From NCBI RefSeq assembly GCF_019649055.1, contig NW_026570260.1:186001-250000 (forward strand): a stretch of DNA of 64,000 nucleotides, in the 5' to 3' direction. The translations under genes were made by a program, and so were the position numbers. Positions within the stretch are counted from its first letter, which is position 1. Each line of letters opens with the position of its first letter. The notes beneath the pieces are model-generated. The model did not search any database and was not told the DNA's origin. It saw nothing but the letters and a program-made list of their open reading frames with translations. Below are positions 12,329 to 23,893 of the stretch, in pieces. Origin of the DNA: Paramacrobiotus metropolitanus. Lineage: Eukaryota; Tardigrada; Eutardigrada; Parachela; Macrobiotidae.

Positions 12329-13996
12329 CCAGGAAAGGGGATGGTCCCGGAGTAATTTGGCGTTCCTTTCTCGACAGGCGCTAGTTAAGCGCTAGTGTCC
12401 TTCGGTTGTTCTCATCACTGCACTTTACTCTCCTTGGCCGTATTTGTCAATTTATGTAACATCAAGTAACCAGCCATTTTGTGTTTATCGTGATTACTTC
12501 TTATTTGAAATTGTGTTGATGTTTAGTGCTGTTTCTGGTTTCTTTGACTTACGTAACTTTTCAGCCCCGACTACATACAGACAATTTTTTTAACTGGCTG
12601 CGTTTAATTTCTTTGCTATCTATCGCAAAAGTACATTGCTGAGTACTCGTATAGTGTTGACAGTACTTGTACTTTGTGGCATTTTTCACAGTACGTCAGT
12701 AGTAAGTTTTGTAGATGTTGGGAACACGGTTTTCCTTTTATTGTATAATTTGTATTGATAAACTGATAAACTTTATTCTTTGCTGTTGTTCTGTCGCGCA
12801 TGCTCATTCATTTTACTGTGTAATTTTAGGCTGCGAATTAAATAGGATCCTTAGAAAGAGTTTGGTTGTCGCACGACTAGACATTTTGCTTAGAGAATAT
12901 TCACGCACGGACGCGCTGAACTGCTTTCAGGAGACTTCCGGCTAGCCCATGAATTTCAGAGCGTTTTGACACGGACTGCCCTAGCATTAGTACCCTTGCC
13001 GTACCTACGTGTTACAGTGTATTACATACATGCGGAGTGCTGACTATTAAGAAACTATCCATTTAATTCTACTAGCGCTTACGATTTCCAACTTTCCAGC
13101 GTCAAAGCGGAACTTGGCTGGCTGAAACACATGCGATGCTCACGCGCATTGACTACCCTAGCTCACCTGTCAGTGATTGCAGACTTGCAATTATTGAGTA
13201 CTTGTATTGTACCTAATATTATATCTATACGCGTAATTTATTTCTGCGACTTCGCAGTTCGCACAATCCCGCTGATCACAGTCACACTGCGGCTTGATCG
13301 CGGTGTTTATGCTGACGTTTGTGACGTATGTAATCATATCTGTATTTTGCTGCAGTAGGCTATGTGGTAAAAAACATGAGCCGGAAGCATAGTCTCAGAA
13401 AACTCAATGCGACAAATTAGAAGCTATCAGATCATAGCGGCGCCCACTCAAAGGTTTTGCCGGTCAACCACATCCGCTCCGTACATAATCAATACGTTCG
13501 CAACCACCTTTGCTCTGGTTTTCCCTCCTTCAGCTAGACAATTAACGGTACAATACATCCGGCAACTGCCGCACTGCGTATCTCTCCTGTGAATCTGTGT
13601 GACTGTGAATGTATTGTACAATACATGTACTATCTTTATTTGTAGGCGTATCACAATACTGAATACAGCACTACAGATCCACGATCAAGTCTGCCTTGGC
13701 GAAGGCGATTTCCATAAACTTTTATAACGAATCCTTTAATCTTTAAACACCATTCGAATTAGAAACTCGATTCTGTCAGATCTAAAATGGATACAAAATC
13801 ACGAAGCAGGTATTACCTTATTATATTACTTAAGTAGTTATTGTAATGTAGTGCGCATCTACTGTATAATATGAATGTACAGAAAAACAAGCAAACTGCT
13901 TGGTGTAGATTGACCCGGGACAAATCGTCCTGCTGAAAATTTGTGTTCGAACACAATTCAGAAACATGTAACATTTATTGAGTAGTGGACATGCAG
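12329..13996. other. Intergenic region between convergent genes
   Basis: AT-rich and without gene-like frames. It holds the 3' UTR of the TRIR-like gene from the left and the 3' end of the minus-strand gene from the right. Reading on the minus strand, AATAAA lies at 13979-13974, 18 bases past that gene's stop codon. Confidence 0.5.
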
Positions 13997-16713
13997 TTAG
14001 AAAGGTCGTCGAACGGGATCTTTGTACTGCATGAAACTGCCATTCCAGTCTGACGTGCCGAAAGGATTTTCATCGCGAGACGCCACCGCAGAGGTCGGCT
14101 GAGCGCCGGCACCGAGGGAGTGGGTGCGCAGACGGGCCGGCAGACTGAGCGGCTCAATGCTGGGCACCTGCTGGTCCTCCAGCCGGGCCAGGGCGGTATC
14201 GGCATGGGGGCGGGGCTGGTAGTAAGGATGAGAGTCGTCGCTGTCCACCTCCACGCAGATGCGGGTCAGATCGTCAGGCTGGCCGTGACCGGGGCGAAAG
14301 CCGTCGTCCAGCTGCGCGTACTTTAGTTTGGCCACCCGGCTCTCATAGAAGCGGGACACTTTCTGCTTTGTGGCCTCATTGGGGATCACCAGTTTCCGGC
14401 CGTAGTCCGTCACGTCCCGGACGGTGCTGAGGACGGCGCTTCGCGTCTCCGCGCTTGGCTGTAGTTTCTTACATACGTCCGCCGCATGCTTCCTGTGAGA
14501 ACAACCACACTTGTAATTGTCGTTAGTTAATCGTTCTCTAACGTACGCGTCGATCGTCAATCCTCGGCTGAATGCCGCTGATATTCGTTATATCACTGTC
14601 AGTTCACCGGCAGCGCTGCAGGCCGGCCCTGTTTAAGCACGGGCTGCGTAACCGAATTGATCGTCTGAATAAGAGCTTTGATGGCTAAGTATTACTTGTT
14701 TCACTTGCTTTGCATTTAAATAAATTATTTTTGCATAACAATGTGCTGCTTGTATTATGTAGATGGTCGACGGTTACGCTGCTACATAGGGAAGCGGAAC
14801 TTTCAAGCTGTACAATACAGTAGATGTAACTGTATTAACTCGGCTGCCGTAAGGCTTGCAGAGCACGAAAGTTGCAGATAGGTCTGCGATTTTATTTCAA
14901 TTGTAAGTGTGCAAGAGCTAAGCTTAAAACCATTAATATATGTACAGATATTATGGTACACACTAGACACAGCAAAACAGTAATTATTGTATCTGTAGTA
15001 AGTAAATACGTTCAATACGAGGACGAGCTTAGTACATGTGATAGACAAAAAAACTAGCGAGAGAATCTGATAACCATTTGCGTGCTGTGCAACACTGTCA
15101 GCCACCTTAGGCTGGCGGTAGCCGCGCGCCGTCACACAGCCGTCAGCTGAACACGGCCTGCTATTTTCTGTAACGCACACTCGTATTAAAATTTAAATGA
15201 GAGTTTTGTTTTGGTTTTATAACATTGTTTATAATTGGTTCTCCGCAAAATTTCCAGTAACCAGTGACTTACATTAATTAACCAAGCTCTTGATAATAAT
15301 GTTATAAAATTACCATCTAAATATAAAGATTCATCTGGCGAGATGCACTACGATGAGAATATCACCGACGTACGGCTACCTGCCAGTTTGTTTTCTGCAC
15401 CTGCGATGGAGATTTCTTGCGCGAGTATCAGCGTTGTTTCGGGCCTACCGTTGAGTGAGAATTGTGTGGAGGAACCTGCCAGCGACGTGCCTTTACCAGC
15501 AGCGTACGATGATTTTATCGCCTTGGCGCTGAAGGCTTGTAGAACGGGGAACCTGACAGATAGAAGAGATTGTGGCGTTCACAATCTCTAAAGCAGGTTT
15601 TCTTCCATCGGTTGCAGCAGACAAAGTGGCTGCAGATTGGCACCATAATTTCATGAGCGCTCATCCTCAGAGAAAGAGAAAACTTCAAGATTCTCGTCTG
15701 CGCGCCAAAGCAGGGACGGACAGTAAAGTAACGGACAGTAAAGTAATCGCAGAGCTCGAGCAACGGGAAGCAGAAAAACTGCTGCAGAAAAATAAGCGAA
15801 AAAGAAACACTCGTAGCGGACTTAGCGATGTGACAAATACTCCGACTTAAATTAAAAAATCTTTCAGAATTGGTAAAAGTGAGTCCTCTGAAATTTCACA
15901 TGTGGTTCTACAAAGTCAAAGTGTTACTGTAAGAAATAAAGTGTGCGGTATTACTGGGGTGATTATTTGTATTAAATGTGATGTGTTTACCAGCACTGAC
16001 AAACCTGGGTGGTTGCCCGTGTTGCACTGGCCGGGCATGGTTATCAGATTCTCTCGCTAGTTGTTTTGTCTATCACATATACTAAGCTCGTCCTCGTATC
16101 TATTTATGCGCGTTGCGCACTGAGACGGCGTTAAGGTGTGCGTACGAAAAAAATCGCATGCTATAAGTAAATTGTATTGGCAAACGAAGAACTTCTTATA
16201 ATATCTGCAGAAGGAATTAACTTGCCTAAGGGTTTCAATTTTGTTAAATTTGTCTGTCTGTTATCCATAAAACCGAAGATCCGGTTGATGCGGCCTGGAT
16301 CGCACGTTAGTATAATCACATGCATGTTCAATAAAGGAAACAAGAAGAGGCTTTTAAAAAAGTTAGATATTGTAGCGAAAACTTAATGATTGTAATGATT
16401 GCGCTGTCACCTGATCATTAACAGTAACAGCAACGAATATTATTGGCCTGCGGCTGACAGTGGCGGCTCGGCGGTCAAGTGGCAGCGAACGAATACAGTT
16501 GCGCTGCGGTTCCGTTGCCGCCGCTGATAATTGCGCTACTGTTTCTAATCATATGAACGATCGACATTAATTCACCAACGCGCAGGTACAGGTAAACGTA
16601 GAGCTGCTCTAGGGATATGATAGTACGTACAGTGCCCTATCGGTGGCTCCGTAGGAGCCGGAATGGGAGTGCGACTTGAAATCCATGGGATTGCCGGGCA
16701 GACTGAAGTTCAT
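13997..16713 (-). CDS. Two-exon gene of unknown function, 192 aa
   Basis: Exon 1 coding 16713-16631 and exon 2 14492-13997 join as CT|G to give the continuous stretch GATDRALKHAADVCKKL. Exon 2's acceptor follows a polypyrimidine tract and an ACTAAC branch-point-like sequence. Exon 1 is preceded by an acceptor (ggtacag, ending at 16724), so there is probably a 5' UTR exon upstream. The protein starts MNFSLPGNPMDF, has a helical basic/acidic core of about 80 residues (VRDVTDYGRKLVIPNEAT, SRFYESRVAKLKYAQ), then a Pro/Asp/Ser-rich C-terminal half ending in QYKDPVRRPF. There is no signal peptide or membrane segment, so it is probably cytosolic or nuclear. I do not recognise a family. The 2.1 kb intron contains a TA-flanked transposon. 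AATAAA sits 18 bases after the stop. Confidence 0.65.
15018..15077 (+). repeat. Left terminal inverted repeat of the TA-flanked transposon
   Basis: About 60 bp, starting directly after TA at 15016-15017 and ending in CTGATAACCAT. It pairs with 16038-16096. Confidence 0.88.
15343..15850 (+). pseudogene. Frameshifted C-terminal fragment of a pogo/jerky-like transposase
   Basis: Two overlapping frames, 15343-15591 and about 15572-15850, read like one protein broken by a frameshift. The second contains AFTISKAGFLPS, similar to the conserved (F/W)xKAGF motif after the DDE domain of pogo-type transposases. It ends with a charged tail rich in Lys, Arg and Glu. No DDE catalytic residues or DNA-binding domain are present. 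The family assignment rests on the short motif, the TA target site and the inverted repeats. Confidence 0.5.
16038..16096 (-). repeat. Right terminal inverted repeat of the TA-flanked transposon
   Basis: Near-exact reverse complement of 15018-15077, followed by TA at 16097-16098. Confidence 0.88.
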
Positions 16714-16723
16714 CGACTTGGAC

Positions 16724-19283
16724 CTGTACCAATTCTTGACACTATCCATCCTATATTTGATTCACAGGGGAGAGATACCACAGGATAAATACAAATCCAA
16801 CTCCACAATTGACAGCGGTGTGCTTTTTCTAGGTCAAACACAGATCCAGATGACCCCGTTATAGGAGCTATATATATATATATATAAGAATTATTCAGCA
16901 GTATCCGGTGCGATGTCCCTCACGAATGTTTCGATCCAATGAGTAAAGGCGCAGATACAGAGGATGGTTGGGTGCTATCGTTGTTTAGGATTACCGTAAT
17001 ATCCTCTCACAGATACGGTATAAATGTGCAAAGGCAATAAAGTATGGACTTTCTTTGCCGCGGCAAACTGTTATGCCGTCAATGCAAACAAATCACACAG
17101 CTGAATTATCAGCGGCACAATGGCTTACACAACACTCACTATGCACCCTCACGAAATCACCGAAATCAGATCAAAGAGTAAAAAAATTATTATCAAAGGC
17201 AACAATCTTTCAAAAGTATGCTTGAATGCCGGAGCAAAGGCAGGTAGATGAGAAATGAATGGACGCCAACGCAGCGTAGCCGGTTAATACATAGTTAGTT
17301 AGCTGGACCAACAAAACCCATTCAGTGAAGTCTCGAGAGCTTTTCGGCTTGGCGCAAACACTTTCAAGTGCATTTATGCCACTGTAACCTAATACCAGAA
17401 ACCGGTAATACCGCATACGTACAACTGAACAACTGTCTCAGCAGTAAATTGATCAAAGCGACCGAAATGCTGTTTATTACGTTGACGAGCGAAGCTGTAC
17501 AGTGTACATATTATTACTTCTACGGTTGCATTGCGGCCGATCGATGCGGTACTTGAAAAAATACAAACAACGCTTACTTCGAGGTAAAGCGTATAATACA
17601 CGGTATTTGCGCTCCCAATGGGCGTACCTACAATTTTTATTGCATAACGCACACGATGCTGTACAGTTCTCGGAGTGCAAACGTACGTACTTTGTTTTAC
17701 AGTGTATGCAGTGCATCTGCACTGGAAGATACCGCGTATCTATCATACTCTGGCTTTCCATGAAATAAGTGCCTATTTTTCGACGCTGCATCATGCGCGC
17801 GGCCGTAAAAACAAATTTGTGGGCGAACAGCAACTATGGTGCATACGTAGCCGCTAGCGCCGGCAAGTACCTAAAACAACTTTTATCACGCGTAAGCAAT
17901 ATTAAGTAAATAGATAATACAATTCTATTACAAAAACGTTACATCTGACAACGGGTGGTACGATCGAATTAAACGGTAGCATAATTATACGCATGAAAGT
18001 TTTGCGCCTTCGCGCGTATCATTAGTTCGCAGAGCGCGCAAACGGACAACTTGTTTTTTACGGTAGCTTGTTTTCCATAGTGCATAATCAGCGACAAATG
18101 ACGTCAACGGTTTTTATTTAAAGAAAGTATTGGTGGTCGCTGTGTAAACTGCAGCATTGGTTATTTATTCGTGTGCGAAAACGTTTCCAGTTAAGCTTGC
18201 CGGATGCCCTCAGCATCTGCACATTCACATGTTCATTTGCGGCGAAATGCTATTTGAAAGGATGCACGCGTGCTAGGCGTGTATCGTACTTCTTATTACC
18301 ATAGGCGTGTGAACCGGTACACTATGGCTGGGAAAATCAATTGCAGCACAGGTTGGCTTCTTGCTTTCCTTGAAAATCGTAAGCCGACGGTTTTTACCGG
18401 TCTTTTATCGACGCTGGCTGCCATAGTGCGCACAATATGTTACACAGGAAAATTAATACCATTTTTCGCCAGTATCAACGCCAAAATAAACACCATGAAT
18501 ACGTATCAGTATCGCAGTTGTGCACGACAAATTACAAGTGCGATGACTCTGCAATGGCCGGTTTCACTGGCGGAAGTGAGGGAATTTCCGAAAATTCACT
18601 CATTACTCATACTTCTCCGATAGGGTTACGGAAACTTCCAGCTTCCGGACTTTAAGTGCTTATTCTGCAGCAGCGCTTCTCAAGACGGTTATTTAGCTTG
18701 CACCGTAATTATTTGTACGAATGTGCATGTACAAGCGGGAGCGATATCAATGGTGCCACAACAACGGCGATCGGCTTCATAACTACGAATATACTTCTTT
18801 AGTTTTGCTCGGATCAGTTATTGCATACAAAACACTCTATGTGCGCTGCTAGCGTAACATCGCCTCCGAAATTTAAACGTTAAGGCACCGCGAAGGGAGT
18901 GGAACAAGAGAAGAATTATTGCACGTACTGTTATGTCGGCAGGGCGCTTTATAGATCGGTTTTATTTTTGCTCGATTTATCTTCTAGTTTCTCCACGTTT
19001 TCCGGTCTCCGTCTATTTAAGCCTAATATAAGCGTATACGTATTATATGCCTTATTTTTGAGCCGTAGCGTAAGGTTGCAAATGGAATCGGAGTAGATGT
19101 GAACTGAAGTTTATTCTACAGCGAAGGCTTTTTGCAAAATATGCCAAAAAAATAAATAACGGTTGTTGAATGTTGATATACCAGATTAAGTGCATTCCTT
19201 TTCCATACAGGTACATTACCAGGGTCATACAGCAGAGCATTCGCAGAGCCGCAACGGCAAACATGTACCAAATCGATATTTCG
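16724..19283. other. Intergenic region, no gene recognised
   Basis: AT-rich sequence with a (TA)n run at about 16868-16886. Several frames of 60-118 codons occur on both strands, but none shows splice-consistent neighbours, a signal peptide or a known motif. The right part holds the 3' UTR of the minus-strand gene at 19284, with minus-strand AATAAA at 19115-19110. Confidence 0.45.
16868..16886. repeat. (TA)n microsatellite
   Basis: An uninterrupted run of alternating T and A of about 18 bases. Confidence 0.85.
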
Positions 19284-20462
19284 TTAGAATGGAAAACGCG
19301 GTTGCATATTGTAGCCATAAACTGGAAACGCAGGCTGGCTGCCATACATGAAGGGCCCTTGGAGAGGTGGCTGGAGCAGAAACGGGTAAACGGGCTGGCC
19401 AGGGAAGCTGCGCACTGCCGGTTGCCGAGACTGAGCTGCGCACGGCATCGGCCACGAACCAAAAAACAACTGGCAGGCATCCACAAAACCAGCGGCCGCG
19501 GGTGGTGGGGCTGGCGTTGTGCTACTATTCACGGCTAACACCGTGCTGTCGAGCGACGGCGGCGATGTTGAATTGAAAATGTCAGAAGAGTTTATTAGCT
19601 GATTGTTTGGTGGCTGTGTGGTGGTGCTGAGCGCGAACAGTTGCGCCGACGGTACTGTTTGCGTTACCGTTCCCGGGCTCACAGAGAGTCCTGCGCTGGT
19701 TTCTGTGGAAGCTACCGCCGCGGGGGCCGGGGCAGTGATCCTGTTGGGGTTGATCTGTCGTATACCTTGTCGCATAACATTTAAGGAGAAAGAGACACTA
19801 GTGCCCTGATTGGTGGCATCGCTGGGACTGGGGTCGGCGCGACCGGCCATACGGTTGCTGACGAAGCGCTCGTTGGCTCCCAGCGGACCCGGGGTGCGAG
19901 TGGGTGCGATCACCGCGCTGGTGACGTTCAACGTGTTGATGGGGTTAACCGAGATCGGCAGGGCGGGGATGGGCGCCTGCGATGGATTCGTGTTTTGACG
20001 GTCCTTAGTGTCTCCGGCGGAGCTTAGTTCAGGAGTGCGGATCACCACGTTATTGCCGCAGTTATTGCAGGCGTCTGTATTGGGCTTCGCCGATCCGTCG
20101 CTACCTCGAGGGCGGGCATTGACGCCGCGCGTCCCGCCATTGTTAGCGGCGGCGCTGGCTACATCGCTGAGTCCGCCTAGACGCGCGCTTCTGTCCGTGT
20201 TGGAAAATTGGTCTTGCTGAAAACTGGACCGCGTCCGCGGCTGCATGATAGGCTGTCCGCCGCGGGCATCCGTCATCGAAGTTTGTCTGAAACGTGAGTT
20301 ACTTCTGTCATGAAAGAGGTCACCGTTAGCTGGTGGTTGGGATCGCGGTCTGTCGAAGTAGCCAGTCGGGCCGTTCCTGCCGTACAGCTGACCCCGGTTG
20401 TCCATTCGACCGCTGGAGAAACTCCGCTGGTTGGGATTGTTGCCTGTCCACATGTAATTCAT
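19284..20462 (-). CDS. Asn/Pro/Ser/Thr-rich low-complexity protein, about 392 aa (5' end uncertain)
   Basis: One long exon beginning after the acceptor tttgcag at 20480 and ending in TAA at 19286-19284. The first in-frame ATG is 20462 (MNYMWTGNNPNQRSF). The exon is open from 20479, so an upstream coding exon cannot be excluded. Composition is strongly biased: Arg/Gly/Asn/Gln in the first third, Asn/Pro/Thr/Ser in the middle (many INP, NPN and TPAP stretches), and a Pro/Phe/Tyr-rich C-terminus ending in MQPRFPF. There are a few Cys pairs (DACNNCGNN; DACQLF..MPCA). This suggests a disordered structural or secreted protein, but no signal peptide is visible in this exon and I recognise no family. 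A function is not assigned. Confidence 0.6.
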   Translation of the reverse strand: MNYMWTGNNPNQRSFSSGRMDNRGQLYGRNGPTGYFDRPRSQPPANGDLFHDRSNSRFRQTSMTDARGGQPIMQPRTRSSFQQDQFSNTDRSARLGGLSDVASAAANNGGTRGVNARPRGSDGSAKPNTDACNNCGNNVVIRTPELSSAGDTKDRQNTNPSQAPIPALPISVNPINTLNVTSAVIAPTRTPGPLGANERFVSNRMAGRADPSPSDATNQGTSVSFSLNVMRQGIRQINPNRITAPAPAAVASTETSAGLSVSPGTVTQTVPSAQLFALSTTTQPPNNQLINSSDIFNSTSPPSLDSTVLAVNSSTTPAPPPAAAGFVDACQLFFGSWPMPCAAQSRQPAVRSFPGQPVYPFLLQPPLQGPFMYGSQPAFPVYGYNMQPRFPF

Positions 20463-20735
20463 CCTGGCTGTTTGATACCCTGCAAACAGACACACACACG
20501 CACATTATTTTATTAGCCCTTCTTGGTGTATGTACCGCACAACCGTGCAGTGCGTACACCTCTTCGAGCATGCTTCTTTGGCCGGCAGTACCTACGAGTA
20601 CGTACTGTATTTGTACAAAGGGGTTTAACTGTAAAAATTAATATAATACGAATTACGAAGTCATTCCTTACGGCGAAGCTACACCGATTGGCAGCCGCTG
20701 GCTACTTGGTCGAAATACAAATAGCTGGTTATGGC

Positions 20736-21698
20736 CTATACAAAAAACTCAAAACCGCTACTTGATATGTATCGCTGTGTCCAAAGCTGCAAAAAGTAGC
20801 GGGCACGTTGCAAAGCAAGACGGCAACTGCGCCTCAGTTCTGCACTTCTACCACGCATTGGACAATGGAGCAGCGCTGTAGAACCGACTGCTACAGGTTT
20901 GATCGTGAGATTGTGCATGTGGTGGTCTGGGATGATGGGTAACCAGTATTCCACCATCGGCAAGCGGATGTTGCGCGCATAAACCATCTTGGAAGCAAAG
21001 CAGCAAACCTGACTATAAATATATCTGTATGCTGCTACAGAAAATAATTCAAGTTTTTGGTGATGTAATTGGGTGGATGCGATTTCCTAAATGAATAGAT
21101 AAATTTGATGACGACGGCACCTTCTAAAACATTAGAATAAGATGTAATTGTTCCGTGCTTGTTGACTGTTCCGCAGCTTGTCTTCCAAAGACGACAGCTG
21201 TAGCAAAAGGTCAACCAGATGGCACTGCATGTACTCTACGTATGTGCTGCCAAAAAAGGCAAAGGCTCGTAATATTACGTATACGTAACATACAGCCGCC
21301 AGTGTACATACTGCAAAAAAAGCACCACTAATTTTGTCCTTACTGGGTGCATTAAATCCTGCGCTGGGGGAGGCGTGAAGCAACAAAAGGGCAAAAGAAG
21401 TGCACAGAAAGAGACTTGTAATCGAGCCGTACTCAGGATGCGCCGTAGAACACAACGGCAATGGACGCATTCCACGGATCCCTGCTTCAACTCTGGCGAG
21501 CAAGGCACTTAACCTTCTGGAGCAGGACATCTGATATTGTTTGCAGTGGGAATTCAAATATTGCCTCCGCAACATTATGAGGAATTTATGATCGAGTGAG
21601 CAAACCACGTTGCCGGACCAAGGAGGGATATGCGCTTCAATTCGGCGTACTGCCCTTTTAGAGCTGCAGGCGGACGGGAACAGAGAGCCGATGGTCAA
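20736..21698 (-). CDS. Possible multi-pass membrane protein (partial, exons uncertain)
   Basis: The minus strand from 21698 to 21132 is open for 188 codons. It has two convincing hydrophobic segments (SLFLCTSFALLLLHA and FFAVCTLAAVCYVYVILRAFAFF) after a basic segment, then an amphipathic LVDLLLQLSSLEDKLRN. A second open stretch at 20987-20736 ends in QRYISSSGFEFF, and an out-of-phase SYLYFDQVA follows. The order loosely recalls the last transmembrane segments of insect gustatory-receptor-like proteins, but I could not build in-phase introns between the pieces. It may be a decayed or highly divergent gene. Confidence is low. Confidence 0.3.
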
Positions 21699-23893
21699 TG
21701 GTCACCGATGAGACTGCCCGGCATTCAACGTCCACCATTCTCCAGGCAAAAGTTCTCTATCAGCAACTTCCGAACCAACTTTAAATGGCTGGAGAATGGT
21801 TAGTAATGGTGTTTTTTATAAAGGCTTTAAGGCCCAGTGCAGCCCAACCTACTGCCTTTTGCCACTTGACACGCCACAAAAAACCCCAACTAATCCATTG
21901 TGTACTGCGGTGGAGACTGGCAGTCTGCTGCTGTACCTGTACATGTCTGGCCGCGTCATGGGCTGATTGATAAAGGATTACCGGCATAAATTATTCTTCT
22001 CCTAGAACAGAACACAGCAGTCATCCGCGCCACTACCGGTCTTTTTATTGTTTTCATCTGGCTGTCCATGTACGTACTTGCGGAAGCACGTGTATTCATC
22101 CGCCGCACAATGAGTGACACAAGATGACACAACACCCAGGAGCGCTTACTGCTCCATGACTTTACAAGTGCCCCTCAATAATACACCGGCAATTCATTAC
22201 AGCTGTGCATCTACGCATTTTAATCAGGCAGCAGAAATTAACGCAAAACTCGTTTACAGATAGAGAATCATAATTCAGCCCAAGCCCGGCGTAATTACGG
22301 GAAAACGTAAATTAGGGACAGTGCACTTCGTCTGCTTACTCGAGTAATTTGCTACCGCATATTATTTTGCTTTGGTTAGTCTATCTATCGTAGCTGTATG
22401 ATGGACAGCTGGACACTAAGTCGTCTACAGGAAGCATCGCGTGCTGTTGTCACTCGTTGTTTCCGGTCCAGCGGCAATGCGTGATCTGCAGAATGTGAGC
22501 GTTAGAACAACCGGAACTTTCGGAGGATGTGCAGCATGACCGACGTCACAAGCGCAGCATGGAGGACAATATTCTCGACTCGAGTGTGTTGTCGGATTCT
22601 TGAGCAGCCCTCCAGCTCCAGTGTTTGACAAGCCAGATATGTCAAAATCAATAAGCTGCCTGCTGTTTTGTCACACCTGCTAACAATTGCCGGTTTGACT
22701 CGGTGCAACCGAATACAGCAACATTACCCTTCGGATTTTTACTACCTGCTGCATGTATTTCTGCTGAGCTTCTACTTACAGGGCTCAGTGCTACAGGAAA
22801 GACGGTAACTGGGGCTTCTACCGCGTCGAGGCATGCTGTACCCATGCATTTTCGGTCCCTTGTCGGCAACGGGAATTGCCTAGCTCCTGTACTTGTACTT
22901 GCACACCCCACACAATGGCCACAGGCCAGTCACCCAATGCGAAATATTTCTCTCCTTTTGTGCCAATGGAAAAGATAACTCAAAGGACGAGACGGTCTGC
23001 ATCGGTTGTGCATCGCTAAGGGTGCAGCCGGATACCGGATAGATCGCAAGTGACCTTTGATAATGCCGATGCTGAGCTGCGCTTGGGAATGCATGTCCCG
23101 TCAACCGTTCCGGCTATTGCAGCGGCTCAGCAGCGTACCTAGGTATTCGGTCAATTATCTTGTTTTTAGGACGCCGATCGGGTTATAATAACAGCCCCTG
23201 TTTTCACGAGTAGGTTCGAAACACAGTGTCATGCAGAAGGCCGATATCCACAACACAAGCTGGGCGTCGCTGACTAGTGGTCGGCATCGTCTTATCGCGA
23301 ACACCAATTACAGTAAGATAACATAATCGATGCCGCATGCACGATTATAGTCGCATGGATAACTTATCAGTTATCATGTGGTGACCTTGGCAAAAGGTTT
23401 CCATTTCCTTCGGCAAACTGCAGCAATGCAGTTTCTGCTACTGCAGACGAAATATGTTATGGTGGCGCGTTGTATATTTCAAAGGCATGCATAGAGTCGA
23501 GCGCTCCACACGCTGGTACTTTAGATTACCTAATCAACGACTCAGCGTGCATCAGCGTTGTTGCGACCCAATCCTATCTTCAATGATTGTGTATGACAAA
23601 GCACACAGCGCGCATATCTCCCTTATCAGCAGCCATTCTGTTAGGAGGACTCTCAGCATATTTAACATTTATTACGGCATGTGCTGCATGATAACTGACC
23701 GACTTATCTTATCAGGAATAAATATTTGAATCAGTGGCTATTAGCGCCGCACCGGAAGCCATCGGTAGCTGATCTTCTTCCGGCGCAGTGCGGCCAAATA
23801 AGTTTCGAATACATATCGCAGCCACCTGTACTATCTGCTGCAGCCTCCGGTATTTTTTATTTAGTATTATTTATTATAACCTAGCTTTCCATC
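21699..23893. other. Intergenic region with no supported gene
   Basis: No splice-consistent gene was found. At 22431-22602 (+) two overlapping frames after plausible acceptors both look protein-like (one ends in NILDSSVLSDS). They could be the terminal exon of an unseen gene, but no partner exon was identified. Confidence 0.4.

Larger units (their letters stand above)
15018..16096. mobile_element. TA-flanked DNA transposon (Tc1/mariner-pogo-like), 1079 bp, decayed
   Basis: The two ends are inverted copies. 15018-15077 starts CGAGGACGAGCTTAGTA, and the reverse complement of 16038-16096 matches it over about 59 bases with two or three mismatches. Similarity continues weakly to about 90 bases. 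Each end abuts a TA dinucleotide (15016-15017 and 16097-16098), the target-site duplication of Tc1/mariner/pogo elements. Inside, 15343-15850 (+) encodes what looks like the last part of a DDE transposase in two frames, with a KAGFLPS motif and a Lys/Arg-rich tail, broken by a frameshift near 15590. The DDE core is missing, so this is a non-autonomous remnant. It lies in the intron of the 192-aa gene. Confidence 0.85.

Noticed and set aside
14493-14560. Start of the 192-aa gene at the ATG at 14560 without an intron
   Set aside because: The segment contains an ACTAAC branch point and a polypyrimidine-AG acceptor. Joining to the exon at 16713-16631 keeps phase and gives a more natural N-terminus.
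17389-17857. Overlapping open frames on both strands
   Set aside because: Low-complexity AT-rich translation, no splice partners and no conserved motif.
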